Assembly: GCA_007125255.1 (NCBI GenBank)
Contig: SLDM01000501.1
Location: forward strand, 1-5,305
Reading direction: 5' to 3'
Origin: Phycisphaerales bacterium
GTDB taxonomy: Bacteria; Planctomycetota; Phycisphaerae; Phycisphaerales; SM1A02
DNA length: 5,305 nt
The notes beneath the pieces were generated by a model. It ran no database searches. It was not told the origin of the DNA and worked only from the letters and a program-made list of their open reading frames with translations. This document shows positions 1 to 5,305 of the stretch, in pieces; the first letter of the stretch is position 1, and each line of letters opens with the position of its first letter. A program made the position numbers and the translations under genes.

Positions 1-145
1 AACCCCCTTTGTCGCTCCGTCGCTTTCTCTCCCATCCGTCATGCTTCGCCTTTCGGGACGAAGCATGCACCCGGTTCCGCCCCTCCGTGCCTCCCCCAAC
101 CCTCCCCTTCGTCCCTCCGTCGCTCCGTCGCTTCTCCTCAATGGC
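1..145. repeat. Intergenic octamer-repeat tract with hairpin and G4 motif
   Basis: This non-coding stretch downstream of the hydrolase gene is strongly pyrimidine-rich on the plus strand and purine-rich on the minus strand. The octamer TCCGTCGC occurs at 16-23, 116-123 and 124-131. Degenerate copies sit at 8-15 (TTTGTCGC), 35-42 (TCCGTCAT), 84-91 (TCCGTGCC) and 108-115 (TTCGTCCC). The 15-mer GTCGCTCCGTCGCTT is found exactly at 11-25 and 119-133. Between these copies lies a perfect 9-bp inverted repeat, and a run of C-tracts forms a minus-strand G-quadruplex motif. No convincing reading frame with protein-like composition runs through it. It looks like a dispersed intergenic repeat family, but copies elsewhere in the genome cannot be seen from here. 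The tract may continue past the left edge of the window. Confidence 0.6.
40..67. repeat. Perfect 9-bp inverted repeat (hairpin)
   Basis: CATGCTTCG (40-48) is the exact reverse complement of CGAAGCATG (59-67), with a 10-nt spacer at 49-58. Neither strand shows a T-tract right after the stem, so it does not look like a standard intrinsic terminator. It sits inside the octamer-repeat tract, about 80 nt downstream of the hydrolase stop codon on the minus strand. It may be an mRNA 3'-end stabilising structure or part of an intergenic repeat unit. Confidence 0.6.
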
Positions 146-161
146 TCACCGAATGGTGAGC
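144..161 (-). other. Hairpin spanning the hydrolase stop codon
   Basis: GCTCACC (144-150) and GGTGAGC (155-161) form a perfect 7-bp stem around a 4-nt loop, which G-T pairs could extend slightly. The stop codon (146-148) lies within one arm, so in the mRNA the last codons and the stop form a compact stem-loop. No U-tract follows. It may mark transcript-end processing or a Rho-dependent 3' end, or it may be chance in GC-rich DNA. Confidence 0.4.
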
Positions 162-1009
162 TGGAGAAACGACTCGATCTCCGCTTCGACGATCGCCAGC
201 GCCTCGCTCGGCCGGCCGTCTTCCGGAAAGGGATTCGGCGTGCCGAAAACATGGTCTGCGCCGGGAATGATGCCGACACGGGCACCGGCGGTGGCGGCTT
301 CACCGAGCGCGGTGGCGCACGTTGCCGGCACCGTCTCATCGTCACTGCCGTGAAGGATCAGGAGCGGCGCCCGGATGCGCGCGGTCAGCGCGAGCACATC
401 GTGGCGCTCCGGCTCATCGAGCTGCTCCTGCAGAAAGGCCCGGCCGACGCGCAAAGTCTGCCCCGTCCGCGCCGAGGGCGCTTCGAGATAACCCTGTTTC
501 TTGAGAAGCGCCGCCTCATCGTCGGTGAACCGGTGCGCGGTGTCCGGTGCGGCCAGGGTGATCACGCCCGCCGGCGGCACGTGGTTCGGATCATCCGCAC
601 CGCGCCCGGCCGCCAGCAGCACCGCCACCCCGCCGCGGGAGTGGCCGAGCAGGACATGCGGCCGTCCGCCACCGGGCACCTCTCCTGCCTCCATGGCGGC
701 CACGATCGACCGCAGATCATCGACCTGCCGGTTCCACGTGTCCTTCTCAAAGAGATCCGGACGGGCGAAGGTGTCGATCTCCCCGGTCATGCCGGAATGA
801 CTGAAGTTGAACCGGTGGGCGAGGTAACCCCGGCGGGCGATCCCGACCGCGAGGTAGGGAAACATGCCGTACTCTTTATAGCCCTTGAAGCCGTGGGCGA
901 TGATGACGCTGCCCCGCGGCGTGCCGCCCGGAACGTGCGTTTCCCCCCGAATCGGTTCACCATCCGAACCGGGAAGGGACCACTTTCTTCGTTTCAGAGG
1001 AGGCGCCAT
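146..1009 (-). CDS. Alpha/beta hydrolase (serine esterase/peptidase-like)
   Basis: This 287-residue protein has a full alpha/beta-hydrolase fold signature. The oxyanion-hole motif HGF is at residues 39-41 (strand IIAHGF). The nucleophile elbow GHSRGG places the catalytic serine at S124. The acid lies in HGSDDETVP (220-228), with D224 at the usual HGxxDxxVP position. The base is H253 in GADHVF. All three triad members are therefore present, in the right order and spacing, and the length is normal. There is no signal peptide or membrane segment, so it is probably cytoplasmic. The pattern resembles the uncharacterised esterase/dienelactone-hydrolase/acyl-peptidase-type superfamily, and the substrate cannot be read from sequence. 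The ATG at 1009 is the only good start: an in-frame stop lies upstream at 1064-1066 with no ATG or GTG between. No clear Shine-Dalgarno site precedes it. It follows the isocitrate dehydrogenase gene by 68 bp in the same direction and may be translated from a shared transcript. The fold is certain; the reaction is unknown. Confidence 0.9.
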   Translation of the reverse strand: MAPPLKRRKWSLPGSDGEPIRGETHVPGGTPRGSVIIAHGFKGYKEYGMFPYLAVGIARRGYLAHRFNFSHSGMTGEIDTFARPDLFEKDTWNRQVDDLRSIVAAMEAGEVPGGGRPHVLLGHSRGGVAVLLAAGRGADDPNHVPPAGVITLAAPDTAHRFTDDEAALLKKQGYLEAPSARTGQTLRVGRAFLQEQLDEPERHDVLALTARIRAPLLILHGSDDETVPATCATALGEAATAGARVGIIPGADHVFGTPNPFPEDGRPSEALAIVEAEIESFLQLTIR

Positions 1010-1077
1010 GTCGTCGTGCCGGAGTCGGGTCTTGCGGAGGGCGGAGAAACAGTTGTGCCGGCCTCATCCCCGGCCAA

Positions 1078-2106
1078 TCACGACAGCCGCGCGATGACCG
1101 CATCGGCAAACTCACGGGTGCCGAGCGGGCCGCCGAGGTCGCCGGTCTTCTCCCCGGCGATCAGGGCCGCGTTGTACGCATCGCGAATCCGGTCGGCCGC
1201 CGCCTTGCACCTGGTATCGCCGCGGGTCCGGTTGAGGTGGCGCAGCATCATCACGCCGCTCATGAGCAGCGCCAGCGGATTGGCCTTGTTCTGACCGGCG
1301 ATGTCCGGCGCCGAACCGTGGACCGCCTCGAAGACGGCGTTCTCATCGCCGAAGTTCGCCCCCGGCGTCACGCCGAGACCGCCGACCAGCCCCGCGCACA
1401 GATCGGAAATCACGTCTCCGTACAGGTTTTCGCAGAGAATCACATCGAACTGGCTCGGATCCTGCACGATGCGCATGCAGCCGGCATCGATGATGACCTC
1501 TTCGTACTTGATCTCAGTCGCGTAGTTCTTCTCGTGCTCTTCCTTCGCGCAGCGGATGAAGAGCCCGTCAGAGAGCTTCATGATGTTGGCCTTGTGGAAG
1601 ACGCTGACCTTCTTGCGCCCCCGCGTCTTGGCGTAGTCAAAGGCGAACCGCGCGATGCGGCGGCAGGCAACTTCCGTCGCGACCTTGAGCGAGGTGATCA
1701 CTCCCTCGGTGATCGTGTTCTCGATTCCGGAGTAGAGCCCCTCAGTATTCTCGCGCACGACGATCAGATCGACATTGTCGTACCGGGTTTTCACCCCTTC
1801 GATCGATCGCACCGGCCGGACGGCACCGTAGAGGTTGAGCCGCTTGCGCAGGGCGACGTTGATCGAGCTGAATCCGCCGCCGATCGGCGTGGTGCACGGC
1901 CCCTTGAGGGCGACGCCGTGCTCAAGGATGGCGTTCATCGTCTCGACCGGCAGCACGTCATCCGAGCCGCGCTCGAGGGCGGCGACGCCCGCCTGCCGCT
2001 CGATCCATTCGATCTCCGCGCCGGAGGCGTCGATGACGCGCCGGGCCCCGTCGCAGACCTCCGGTCCGATGCCGTCGCCGGGAATGAGAACCACCTGGTG
2101 AGCCAT
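1078..2106 (-). CDS. NAD-dependent isocitrate dehydrogenase
   Basis: This 342-residue enzyme belongs to the isocitrate/isopropylmalate dehydrogenase family and is predicted to convert isocitrate to 2-oxoglutarate with CO2 release in the TCA cycle. The N-terminus has the family motif LIPGDGIGPEV (7-17). The substrate loop reads SSINVALRKRL: S81 and N83 match the isocitrate-binding S-x-N of isocitrate dehydrogenases, which argues against isopropylmalate dehydrogenase. R87, R97 and R118 (in RENTEG) match the substrate arginines. Y125 and K172 are the expected catalytic pair. D231 and D235 (NLYGDVISD) are metal ligands. The coenzyme loop HGSAPDIAG (263-271) has Asp268-Ile269 where the NADP-dependent E. 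coli enzyme has Lys-Tyr, so NAD is the predicted cofactor. The length fits the short bacterial NAD type. The ATG at 2106 follows GGAAAGGA (2117-2124, minus strand) by 10 nt and begins right at the conserved first strand. Homoisocitrate or tartrate dehydrogenase activity is the main alternative and is less likely. Confidence 0.92.
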   Translation of the reverse strand: MAHQVVLIPGDGIGPEVCDGARRVIDASGAEIEWIERQAGVAALERGSDDVLPVETMNAILEHGVALKGPCTTPIGGGFSSINVALRKRLNLYGAVRPVRSIEGVKTRYDNVDLIVVRENTEGLYSGIENTITEGVITSLKVATEVACRRIARFAFDYAKTRGRKKVSVFHKANIMKLSDGLFIRCAKEEHEKNYATEIKYEEVIIDAGCMRIVQDPSQFDVILCENLYGDVISDLCAGLVGGLGVTPGANFGDENAVFEAVHGSAPDIAGQNKANPLALLMSGVMMLRHLNRTRGDTRCKAAADRIRDAYNAALIAGEKTGDLGGPLGTREFADAVIARLS

Positions 2107-2116
2107 ATCGATCCAG

Positions 2117-2124
2117 TCCTTTCC
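2117..2124 (-). promoter_or_regulatory. Ribosome binding site of isocitrate dehydrogenase gene
   Basis: Read on the minus strand this is GGAAAGGA, ending 10 nt before the ATG at 2106. It supports that start, which also coincides with the conserved beginning of the protein family. Confidence 0.55.
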
Positions 2125-2235
2125 AGTTCGCGCGAGAAACTTCCACGATCAGTGAACATAGCAGGATACCACACTGAGGATCCCCTGCGGGCGAAGCGGC
2201 GGCGGCAGCGTGAAAGCCAGCGCACTTTGAACCGC

Positions 2236-2256
2236 GCGCTGCCTTGACGGCAGCGC
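2236..2256. promoter_or_regulatory. 8-bp inverted repeat upstream of FAD oxidoreductase
   Basis: GCGCTGCC (2236-2243) and GGCAGCGC (2249-2256) are perfect reverse complements around the 5-nt loop TTGAC. The structure ends 22 nt before the start codon at 2279 and 10 nt before the Shine-Dalgarno site. It may be an operator for a dimeric repressor, a 5'-UTR stem-loop affecting translation, or the terminator-like end of an upstream transcript. No T-tract follows. Confidence 0.5.
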
Positions 2257-2266
2257 CGATGGTGGT

Positions 2267-2271
2267 GAGGA
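2267..2271 (+). promoter_or_regulatory. Ribosome binding site of FAD oxidoreductase gene
   Basis: GAGGA lies 7 nt before the ATG at 2279, a good spacing that supports this start. Confidence 0.6.
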
Positions 2272-2278
2272 TTGATCC

Positions 2279-3520
2279 ATGTCCACGATTGAGCGGGTGG
2301 AACTGGATGCGGTGATCTTCGGCGGCGGCGCCGCCGGGCTCTGGTCGCTCGATGCGCTGCACCGCGCGGGGTATCGCGTCCTCCTGCTCGAAGCGGGCGA
2401 TCTCGGCTCGGGACAGACCATCGCCTCCCAGGGCATCATCCACGGCGGGCTCAAGTACACCCTCACCGGTCTGCTGACCCCCTCGGCCCGGGCGATCCGC
2501 GACATGCCCGGCCGGTGGCGGCGCTGTCTCGCCGGGGAAGATGAGCCCCGGCTCAGCCGCACGAGACTGCGCGGACATTACTGTCACCTCTGGCGCTCGC
2601 AATCCTTTCGTTCGCGGCTGGCCATGCTCGGCGCCCGCGCCGGTCTGCAGGTCGCGCCGGTTCCGCTCGATCCCGACGAACGCCCCGCCGTGCTGCGCCG
2701 CTGCCCGGGTACGGTCGCGCGGCTGGACGAACAGGTCATCGAGCCGGCGAGTTTCATCGAGGACCTGGCCAATCCGCATCGCGAGCGGATCCTGCAGATC
2801 GACTGCGCCAACGGCCTGGAGTTCCTCACCACCGGACCGGGCGAGGTCGAGCTGGTCCGCCTGATCAATCCGGACTCGGGCAGTGCGGTCGACCTCGCGC
2901 CGCGCCGCGTCATCCTGCTCGCCGGCGGCGGGAACGCGTCGCTGCGCGAGCAGCTCGGCCTGAGCGCCGAGCGCGCCCAGAGCCGCCCGCTTCACATGAT
3001 CCTGGCGCGGGGCACCCTGCCCACCCTCAACGCCCACTGCGTGGATGGAACCTCGACGCGCCTGACCATCACCACGACGCGGGATGCCCGGAGCCGGGAT
3101 GTCTGGCAGATCGGCGGCCGGATCGCGGAGCGCGGCGTGAAGCTGGACCCCGACCGGCTGGTCCATGAAGCGGTCCGCGAGATCCGCGCGACCCTTCCCG
3201 AAGTCGACCTGACCGGAACGCAGTGGACGACCTACCGCGTCGATCGCGCCGAGTCGGCGGCCCAGGGCGTGCGGCCCGATTCGATCGGTGTGGTCGAGGA
3301 GGGCAACGTCCTCACCGGCTGGCCGACCAAACTCGCCCTCGTCCCGATGCTCGCCGATGAAGTGCTTCGGGTGACCCGCGCGGGCTTGAGCGCGGATCAC
3401 GAACAAGACGCAGCTTCGATCGACTCGGCGCTGCGAGACTGGCCCCGGCCGCGTGTCGCGCTGCCGCCCTGGGAGACGATTTCGACATGGATCACCGTCG
3501 ACTCGGCCGAACCGGTCTGA
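2279..3520 (+). CDS. FAD-dependent oxidoreductase, GlpA/DAO family
   Basis: This 413-residue flavoprotein is related to glycerol-3-phosphate, L-2-hydroxyglutarate and D-amino-acid dehydrogenases (DAO fold). The N-terminal Rossmann strand VIFGGGAAG (12-20) binds the FAD diphosphate, and E38 at the end of LLLE is the ribose-binding acid. The motif SQGIIHGGLKY (50-60) matches the second FAD-contact motif of GlpA/GlpD-like enzymes (compare S-x-x-x-HGGLRY). ILLAGGGNA (212-220) is the second nucleotide-binding strand. The C-terminal GWPTKLALVPMLADEV (347-362) fits the family's final FAD-closing segment. It has no signal peptide or hydrophobic anchor, so it is cytoplasmic or peripheral. A well-placed GAGGA supports the start. 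Its 3' end overlaps the aldo/keto reductase gene by 34 bp, so the two are probably translationally coupled. From memory, similar oxidoreductases with this SQGIIHGGLKY signature lie next to a related reductase in some proteobacteria. The substrate, probably a 2-hydroxy acid or polyol-like compound, is not known. Confidence 0.88.
   Translation: MSTIERVELDAVIFGGGAAGLWSLDALHRAGYRVLLLEAGDLGSGQTIASQGIIHGGLKYTLTGLLTPSARAIRDMPGRWRRCLAGEDEPRLSRTRLRGHYCHLWRSQSFRSRLAMLGARAGLQVAPVPLDPDERPAVLRRCPGTVARLDEQVIEPASFIEDLANPHRERILQIDCANGLEFLTTGPGEVELVRLINPDSGSAVDLAPRRVILLAGGGNASLREQLGLSAERAQSRPLHMILARGTLPTLNAHCVDGTSTRLTITTTRDARSRDVWQIGGRIAERGVKLDPDRLVHEAVREIRATLPEVDLTGTQWTTYRVDRAESAAQGVRPDSIGVVEEGNVLTGWPTKLALVPMLADEVLRVTRAGLSADHEQDAASIDSALRDWPRPRVALPPWETISTWITVDSAEPV
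3471..3475 (+). promoter_or_regulatory. Ribosome binding site of aldo/keto reductase, inside upstream gene
   Basis: GGGAG lies 11 nt before the ATG at 3487, within the last codons of the FAD oxidoreductase gene. This allows independent or coupled initiation on the overlapping message. Confidence 0.45.
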
Positions 3521-4257
3521 ACGTCAGTTCAATCGGTTTCGGCGCGTTCAAGATCGGGCGCAACGAAAAGATCAAGTACGCCGAGAGCTATCCGCTGCCC
3601 ACGGAAGAGGAGGCGGCCGGCCTGCTCAACCGCGTTTTGGATCTCGGGATCACCCTGATCGACACCGCGCCGGCTTACGGCCGGAGCGAAGAGCGGATCG
3701 GCCGGGCGCTGGCGCAGCGGCGGGAGGAGTACACCCTCTCCACGAAGGTGGGCGAGACATTTGAGAATGGAGCGTCCCGATACGACTTCTCCGCCGAAGG
3801 AGTCCGGGCGAGCATCGAGCGCAGCCGGCACCGGCTCCAGACGGACGTTCTGGATCTCGTGTTCATCCACTCCGACGGTCGTGACCTGGAAGTCCAGCGG
3901 GAAACGGATTGCGTGGAAGCGCTGCAAACACTTCGCGATGACGGCGTGATCCGCGCGATCGGTTTCTCCGGCAAGACCGTGGAAGGCGCGATGCACGCGC
4001 TGAGCTGGGCCGATGCCCTGATGGTCGAATTCCATCTGGAAGATCAGTCACACGCCGCCGTCATCGAGGCGGCCCGGCAGCGCGAGATCGGTGTTGTCGT
4101 CAAGAAAGGCCTCGCCTCCGGAACCCTCGCCGCGGGCAGGGAAGCGGCCGGCCGGGCGATCCGGTTCGTCACCAGGACCCCCGGCGTGAGTTCGCTGGTG
4201 ATCGGCGGATTGAACGAAGTCCACCTGCGCGAGAACATCGAGGCGGCCGGCTCCTGA
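3487..4257 (+). CDS. Aldo/keto reductase
   Basis: This 256-residue NAD(P)H-dependent reductase of the (beta/alpha)8 aldo/keto reductase superfamily interconverts carbonyls and alcohols. The start RRLGRTGLNVSSIGFGAFKIG (from residue 4) is the typical opening and validates the ATG at 3487 despite its 34-bp overlap with the upstream gene. The complete catalytic tetrad is visible: D59 and Y64 in IDTAPAYGRSEERIG, K87 in LSTKVGE and H128 in FIHSDG. KKGLASG (206-212) and the C-terminal SSLVIGGLNEVHLRENI (235-251) are the usual coenzyme-site strand and final helix. It is shorter than the common 280-330 residues but lacks no core motif. The loop GRNEKIKYAESYPLPTEEE (24-42) after strand 1 marks a subgroup I associate with flavoprotein-linked gene pairs (recollection, not checked). 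It is probably cytoplasmic and in an operon with the FAD oxidoreductase. The substrate is unknown. Confidence 0.92.
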   Translation: MDHRRLGRTGLNVSSIGFGAFKIGRNEKIKYAESYPLPTEEEAAGLLNRVLDLGITLIDTAPAYGRSEERIGRALAQRREEYTLSTKVGETFENGASRYDFSAEGVRASIERSRHRLQTDVLDLVFIHSDGRDLEVQRETDCVEALQTLRDDGVIRAIGFSGKTVEGAMHALSWADALMVEFHLEDQSHAAVIEAARQREIGVVVKKGLASGTLAAGREAAGRAIRFVTRTPGVSSLVIGGLNEVHLRENIEAAGS

Positions 4258-4400
4258 GCGATTCCAGAACGGGAGATGGGCCGCAACTGGCCGCAACGGA
4301 CTGTGAGAGGGGGGCGCGCCAGGGCCGGGTCCAGTCAGGGACTCATCCCCGGGCCGGATCACGGGTCAGTGTCCCGGTCCACGTCGGGCCGATCGCCCGT
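4258..4400. other. Convergent intergenic spacer
   Basis: This 143-bp spacer lies between the convergent aldo/keto reductase and LysM genes. I find no hairpin plus T-tract on either strand. A 9-bp direct repeat, GGCCGCAAC, occurs at 4279-4287 and 4289-4297. A short GC stem, CGGGC (4385-4389) with GCCCG (4395-4399), lies directly after the LysM gene's stop codon and could contribute to its transcript end. No gene is visible here. Confidence 0.5.
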
Positions 4401-5305
4401 TCAGTCATCCTCATCGGCCGGCTGCGGCGCGGGGGGTATGGTCAGCTCCATGCCGACTTTGAGTCGAGCCGGATCCGGCCCGATGGTCGGGCGGTTCGCC
4501 TCGTAGATGATCCGCCACAGACTGGAGTTGCCGTAGTACGACCGCGCGATCTTGCTCAGGTTGTCGCCCGATCGCACGCGGTACACCGTCGGCCGGTCAC
4601 CCGCGCGTCCTTCGATTTCTTCCCGTTCGGCGTCGCGCGGCGGCAGGCGCAGCTCGTCGCCCACCGCGAGACGGTTGGGATCGACGAAGGGGTTGGCCTT
4701 CGCGATCAGGTCCCACTTCCCCGCATCGCCGAACCAGTCCTGCGCGATCGAGCTCATCGTGTCGCCGGAGCGGACGGTGTACATCGTGTAGTCCGGCGGG
4801 GTGACCCGCGGCCGTTCCGGTTCGGCCGGGGCAGCGGGTTCGTCCGCCTCGTCCTCTTCCCGGTCGGCGGCATCATCTTCCGGTTCCGGCTGTGGTGCGG
4901 GCTGTGGTTCGGGCCCGTCCTTGCCGCCGTCATTCGCCGGCGTCCGGGCCGGATCGACCGGCGCATGGTCTTCCAGCGGATCGCGCGTGCGCTCCAGATC
5001 GCGTTCGGCATCGGGGTCGATCGCCGAGTCCGGCGGACCGACGAGCTCATCTGAATCACCCGGATCATCCGGATCATCCGGATCATTCGGTTCATCCAGT
5101 TCCACCTCGTCGGAATCATCGTCCACAACGGGGTCGGTATCCGAATCGAGTTCACGCGGGGTGCGGGCCGATGGCGGGTCGGGGATCAGGCGCGTGGATG
5201 AAGGCGGCTCCCGCCGCGGTTCCGGCTCGGTCCGGGAAGGCGCCGGGTCACTGAGGACTTCCCGCTCCTGCGCCGCGTCATCAAGCACCAGGTCCGCTTC
5301 ATCAA
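4401..5305 (-). CDS. LysM-domain protein with acidic Pro/Asp-rich linker (5' partial)
   Basis: The frame is open to the right edge of the window, so the gene's start lies outside. A GTG at 5288 exists but the open frame upstream (DEADLV) is equally acidic, so that GTG is unlikely to be the true start. Counting from it, residues 1-165 are a low-complexity, intrinsically disordered stretch rich in Asp, Glu, Pro and Ser, including a DDP tandem repeat at about 69-76. Two LysM domains follow: about 168-217 (YTVRSGDTMSSIAQDWFGD ... VGDELRLPP) and 233-286 (YRVRSGDNLSKIARSYYGN ... VGMELTIPP). LysM domains bind N-acetylglucosamine-containing glycans such as peptidoglycan. A signal peptide or membrane anchor is expected in the missing N-terminus, with the acidic part as a spacer to the cell wall; that part is inference. 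No catalytic domain is seen. The gene ends in a short acidic tail and is convergent with the aldo/keto reductase gene. No functional link to the neighbours is evident. Confidence 0.85.
   Translation of the reverse strand, partial: DEADLVLDDAAQEREVLSDPAPSRTEPEPRREPPSSTRLIPDPPSARTPRELDSDTDPVVDDDSDEVELDEPNDPDDPDDPGDSDELVGPPDSAIDPDAERDLERTRDPLEDHAPVDPARTPANDGGKDGPEPQPAPQPEPEDDAADREEDEADEPAAPAEPERPRVTPPDYTMYTVRSGDTMSSIAQDWFGDAGKWDLIAKANPFVDPNRLAVGDELRLPPRDAEREEIEGRAGDRPTVYRVRSGDNLSKIARSYYGNSSLWRIIYEANRPTIGPDPARLKVGMELTIPPAPQPADEDD
5061..5096 (-). repeat. 9-bp tandem repeat in LysM gene linker
   Basis: The unit CGGATCATC repeats at 5061-5069 and 5070-5078 exactly, then as CGGATCATT (5079-5087) and CGGTTCATC (5088-5096). 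The preceding nonamer TGAATCACC (5052-5060) is a decayed copy. On the coding strand it encodes the repeating tripeptide Asp-Asp-Pro, with Asn and Glu substitutions at the edge. In-frame 9-bp units allow the acidic linker to change length by slippage without a frameshift. Confidence 0.75.

Larger units (their letters stand above)
2107..2278. promoter_or_regulatory. Divergent intergenic region (promoters expected)
   Basis: This 172-bp gap separates the divergently transcribed isocitrate dehydrogenase and FAD oxidoreductase genes, so it must hold promoters for both. I see no convincing sigma-70 pair. TATGTT (2155-2160, minus strand) could be a -10 for the dehydrogenase but lacks a matching -35. 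TTGACG (2244-2249, plus strand) resembles a -35 but has no -10 at proper spacing and lies in a hairpin loop. Shine-Dalgarno sites are visible at both ends, and a perfect 8-bp hairpin lies near the right end. The two genes could share a regulator, but nothing in the sequence proves that. Confidence 0.5.

Noticed and set aside
41..1294. Long plus-strand open frame opposite the hydrolase gene
   Set aside because: Its translation is Arg/Pro/Ala-rich with no family motif, and it runs antisense through a hydrolase with a complete catalytic triad. It is a by-product of high GC.
1237..2247. Plus-strand open frame opposite isocitrate dehydrogenase
   Set aside because: It mirrors codons of a clearly recognised enzyme, shows no domain signature and has an atypical composition.
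2227..2272. Sigma-70 promoter for the flavoprotein gene (TTGAAC or TTGACG as -35)
   Set aside because: No acceptable -10 hexamer lies 16-18 bp downstream of either, and TTGACG lies partly in a hairpin loop.
2107..2278. Similar sequences before both divergent starts (GGATCGAT and GGATTGAT)
   Set aside because: Only 8 bp with one mismatch, at different distances from the start codons; chance is sufficient explanation.
1958..3406. Minus-strand 482-codon open frame opposite the FAD oxidoreductase
   Set aside because: It spans the divergent promoter region and parts of two real genes in antisense, and has no recognisable motif.
5052..5096. CRISPR-like short repeats
   Set aside because: The units are 9 bp, contiguous with no spacers, and in frame within a coding sequence.

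Overview
This is a GC-rich bacterial window with compact, mostly co-oriented genes, weak or absent Shine-Dalgarno sites on some genes, and a purine/pyrimidine-skewed intergenic repeat tract. No taxonomic marker gene is present. The LysM protein with a long Asp/Glu/Pro-rich linker and the octamer-rich intergenic repeats remind me of Planctomycetota (Phycisphaerae-like) genomes, but this is an impression and not a demonstration.

Layout, left to right. Positions 1-145 are non-coding and hold octamer repeats, a perfect 9-bp hairpin and a canonical G-quadruplex motif on the minus strand. Then come two minus-strand genes: an alpha/beta hydrolase (146-1009) preceded by an NAD-dependent isocitrate dehydrogenase (1078-2106), 68 bp apart and probably co-transcribed. 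A 172-bp divergent intergenic region (2107-2278) carries Shine-Dalgarno sites for both flanking genes and a perfect 8-bp hairpin. On the plus strand, a GlpA/DAO-type FAD-dependent oxidoreductase (2279-3520) overlaps by 34 bp with an aldo/keto reductase (3487-4257), which strongly suggests a coupled pair. A 143-bp convergent spacer follows. The window ends in a minus-strand gene for a two-LysM-domain protein (4401 to beyond 5305), whose N-terminus is outside the window.

Functionally, the centre is redox metabolism. The isocitrate dehydrogenase belongs to the TCA cycle (isocitrate to 2-oxoglutarate). The FAD oxidoreductase and the aldo/keto reductase probably act on one unidentified hydroxy/oxo metabolite. 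The hydrolase is a generic serine esterase or peptidase-like enzyme. The LysM protein is a cell-envelope protein unrelated to the rest. I see no mobile element, CRISPR array, RNA gene or defence system. The most worthwhile items are the overlapping FAD oxidoreductase/aldo-keto reductase pair of unknown substrate and the structured repeat tract at the left edge.
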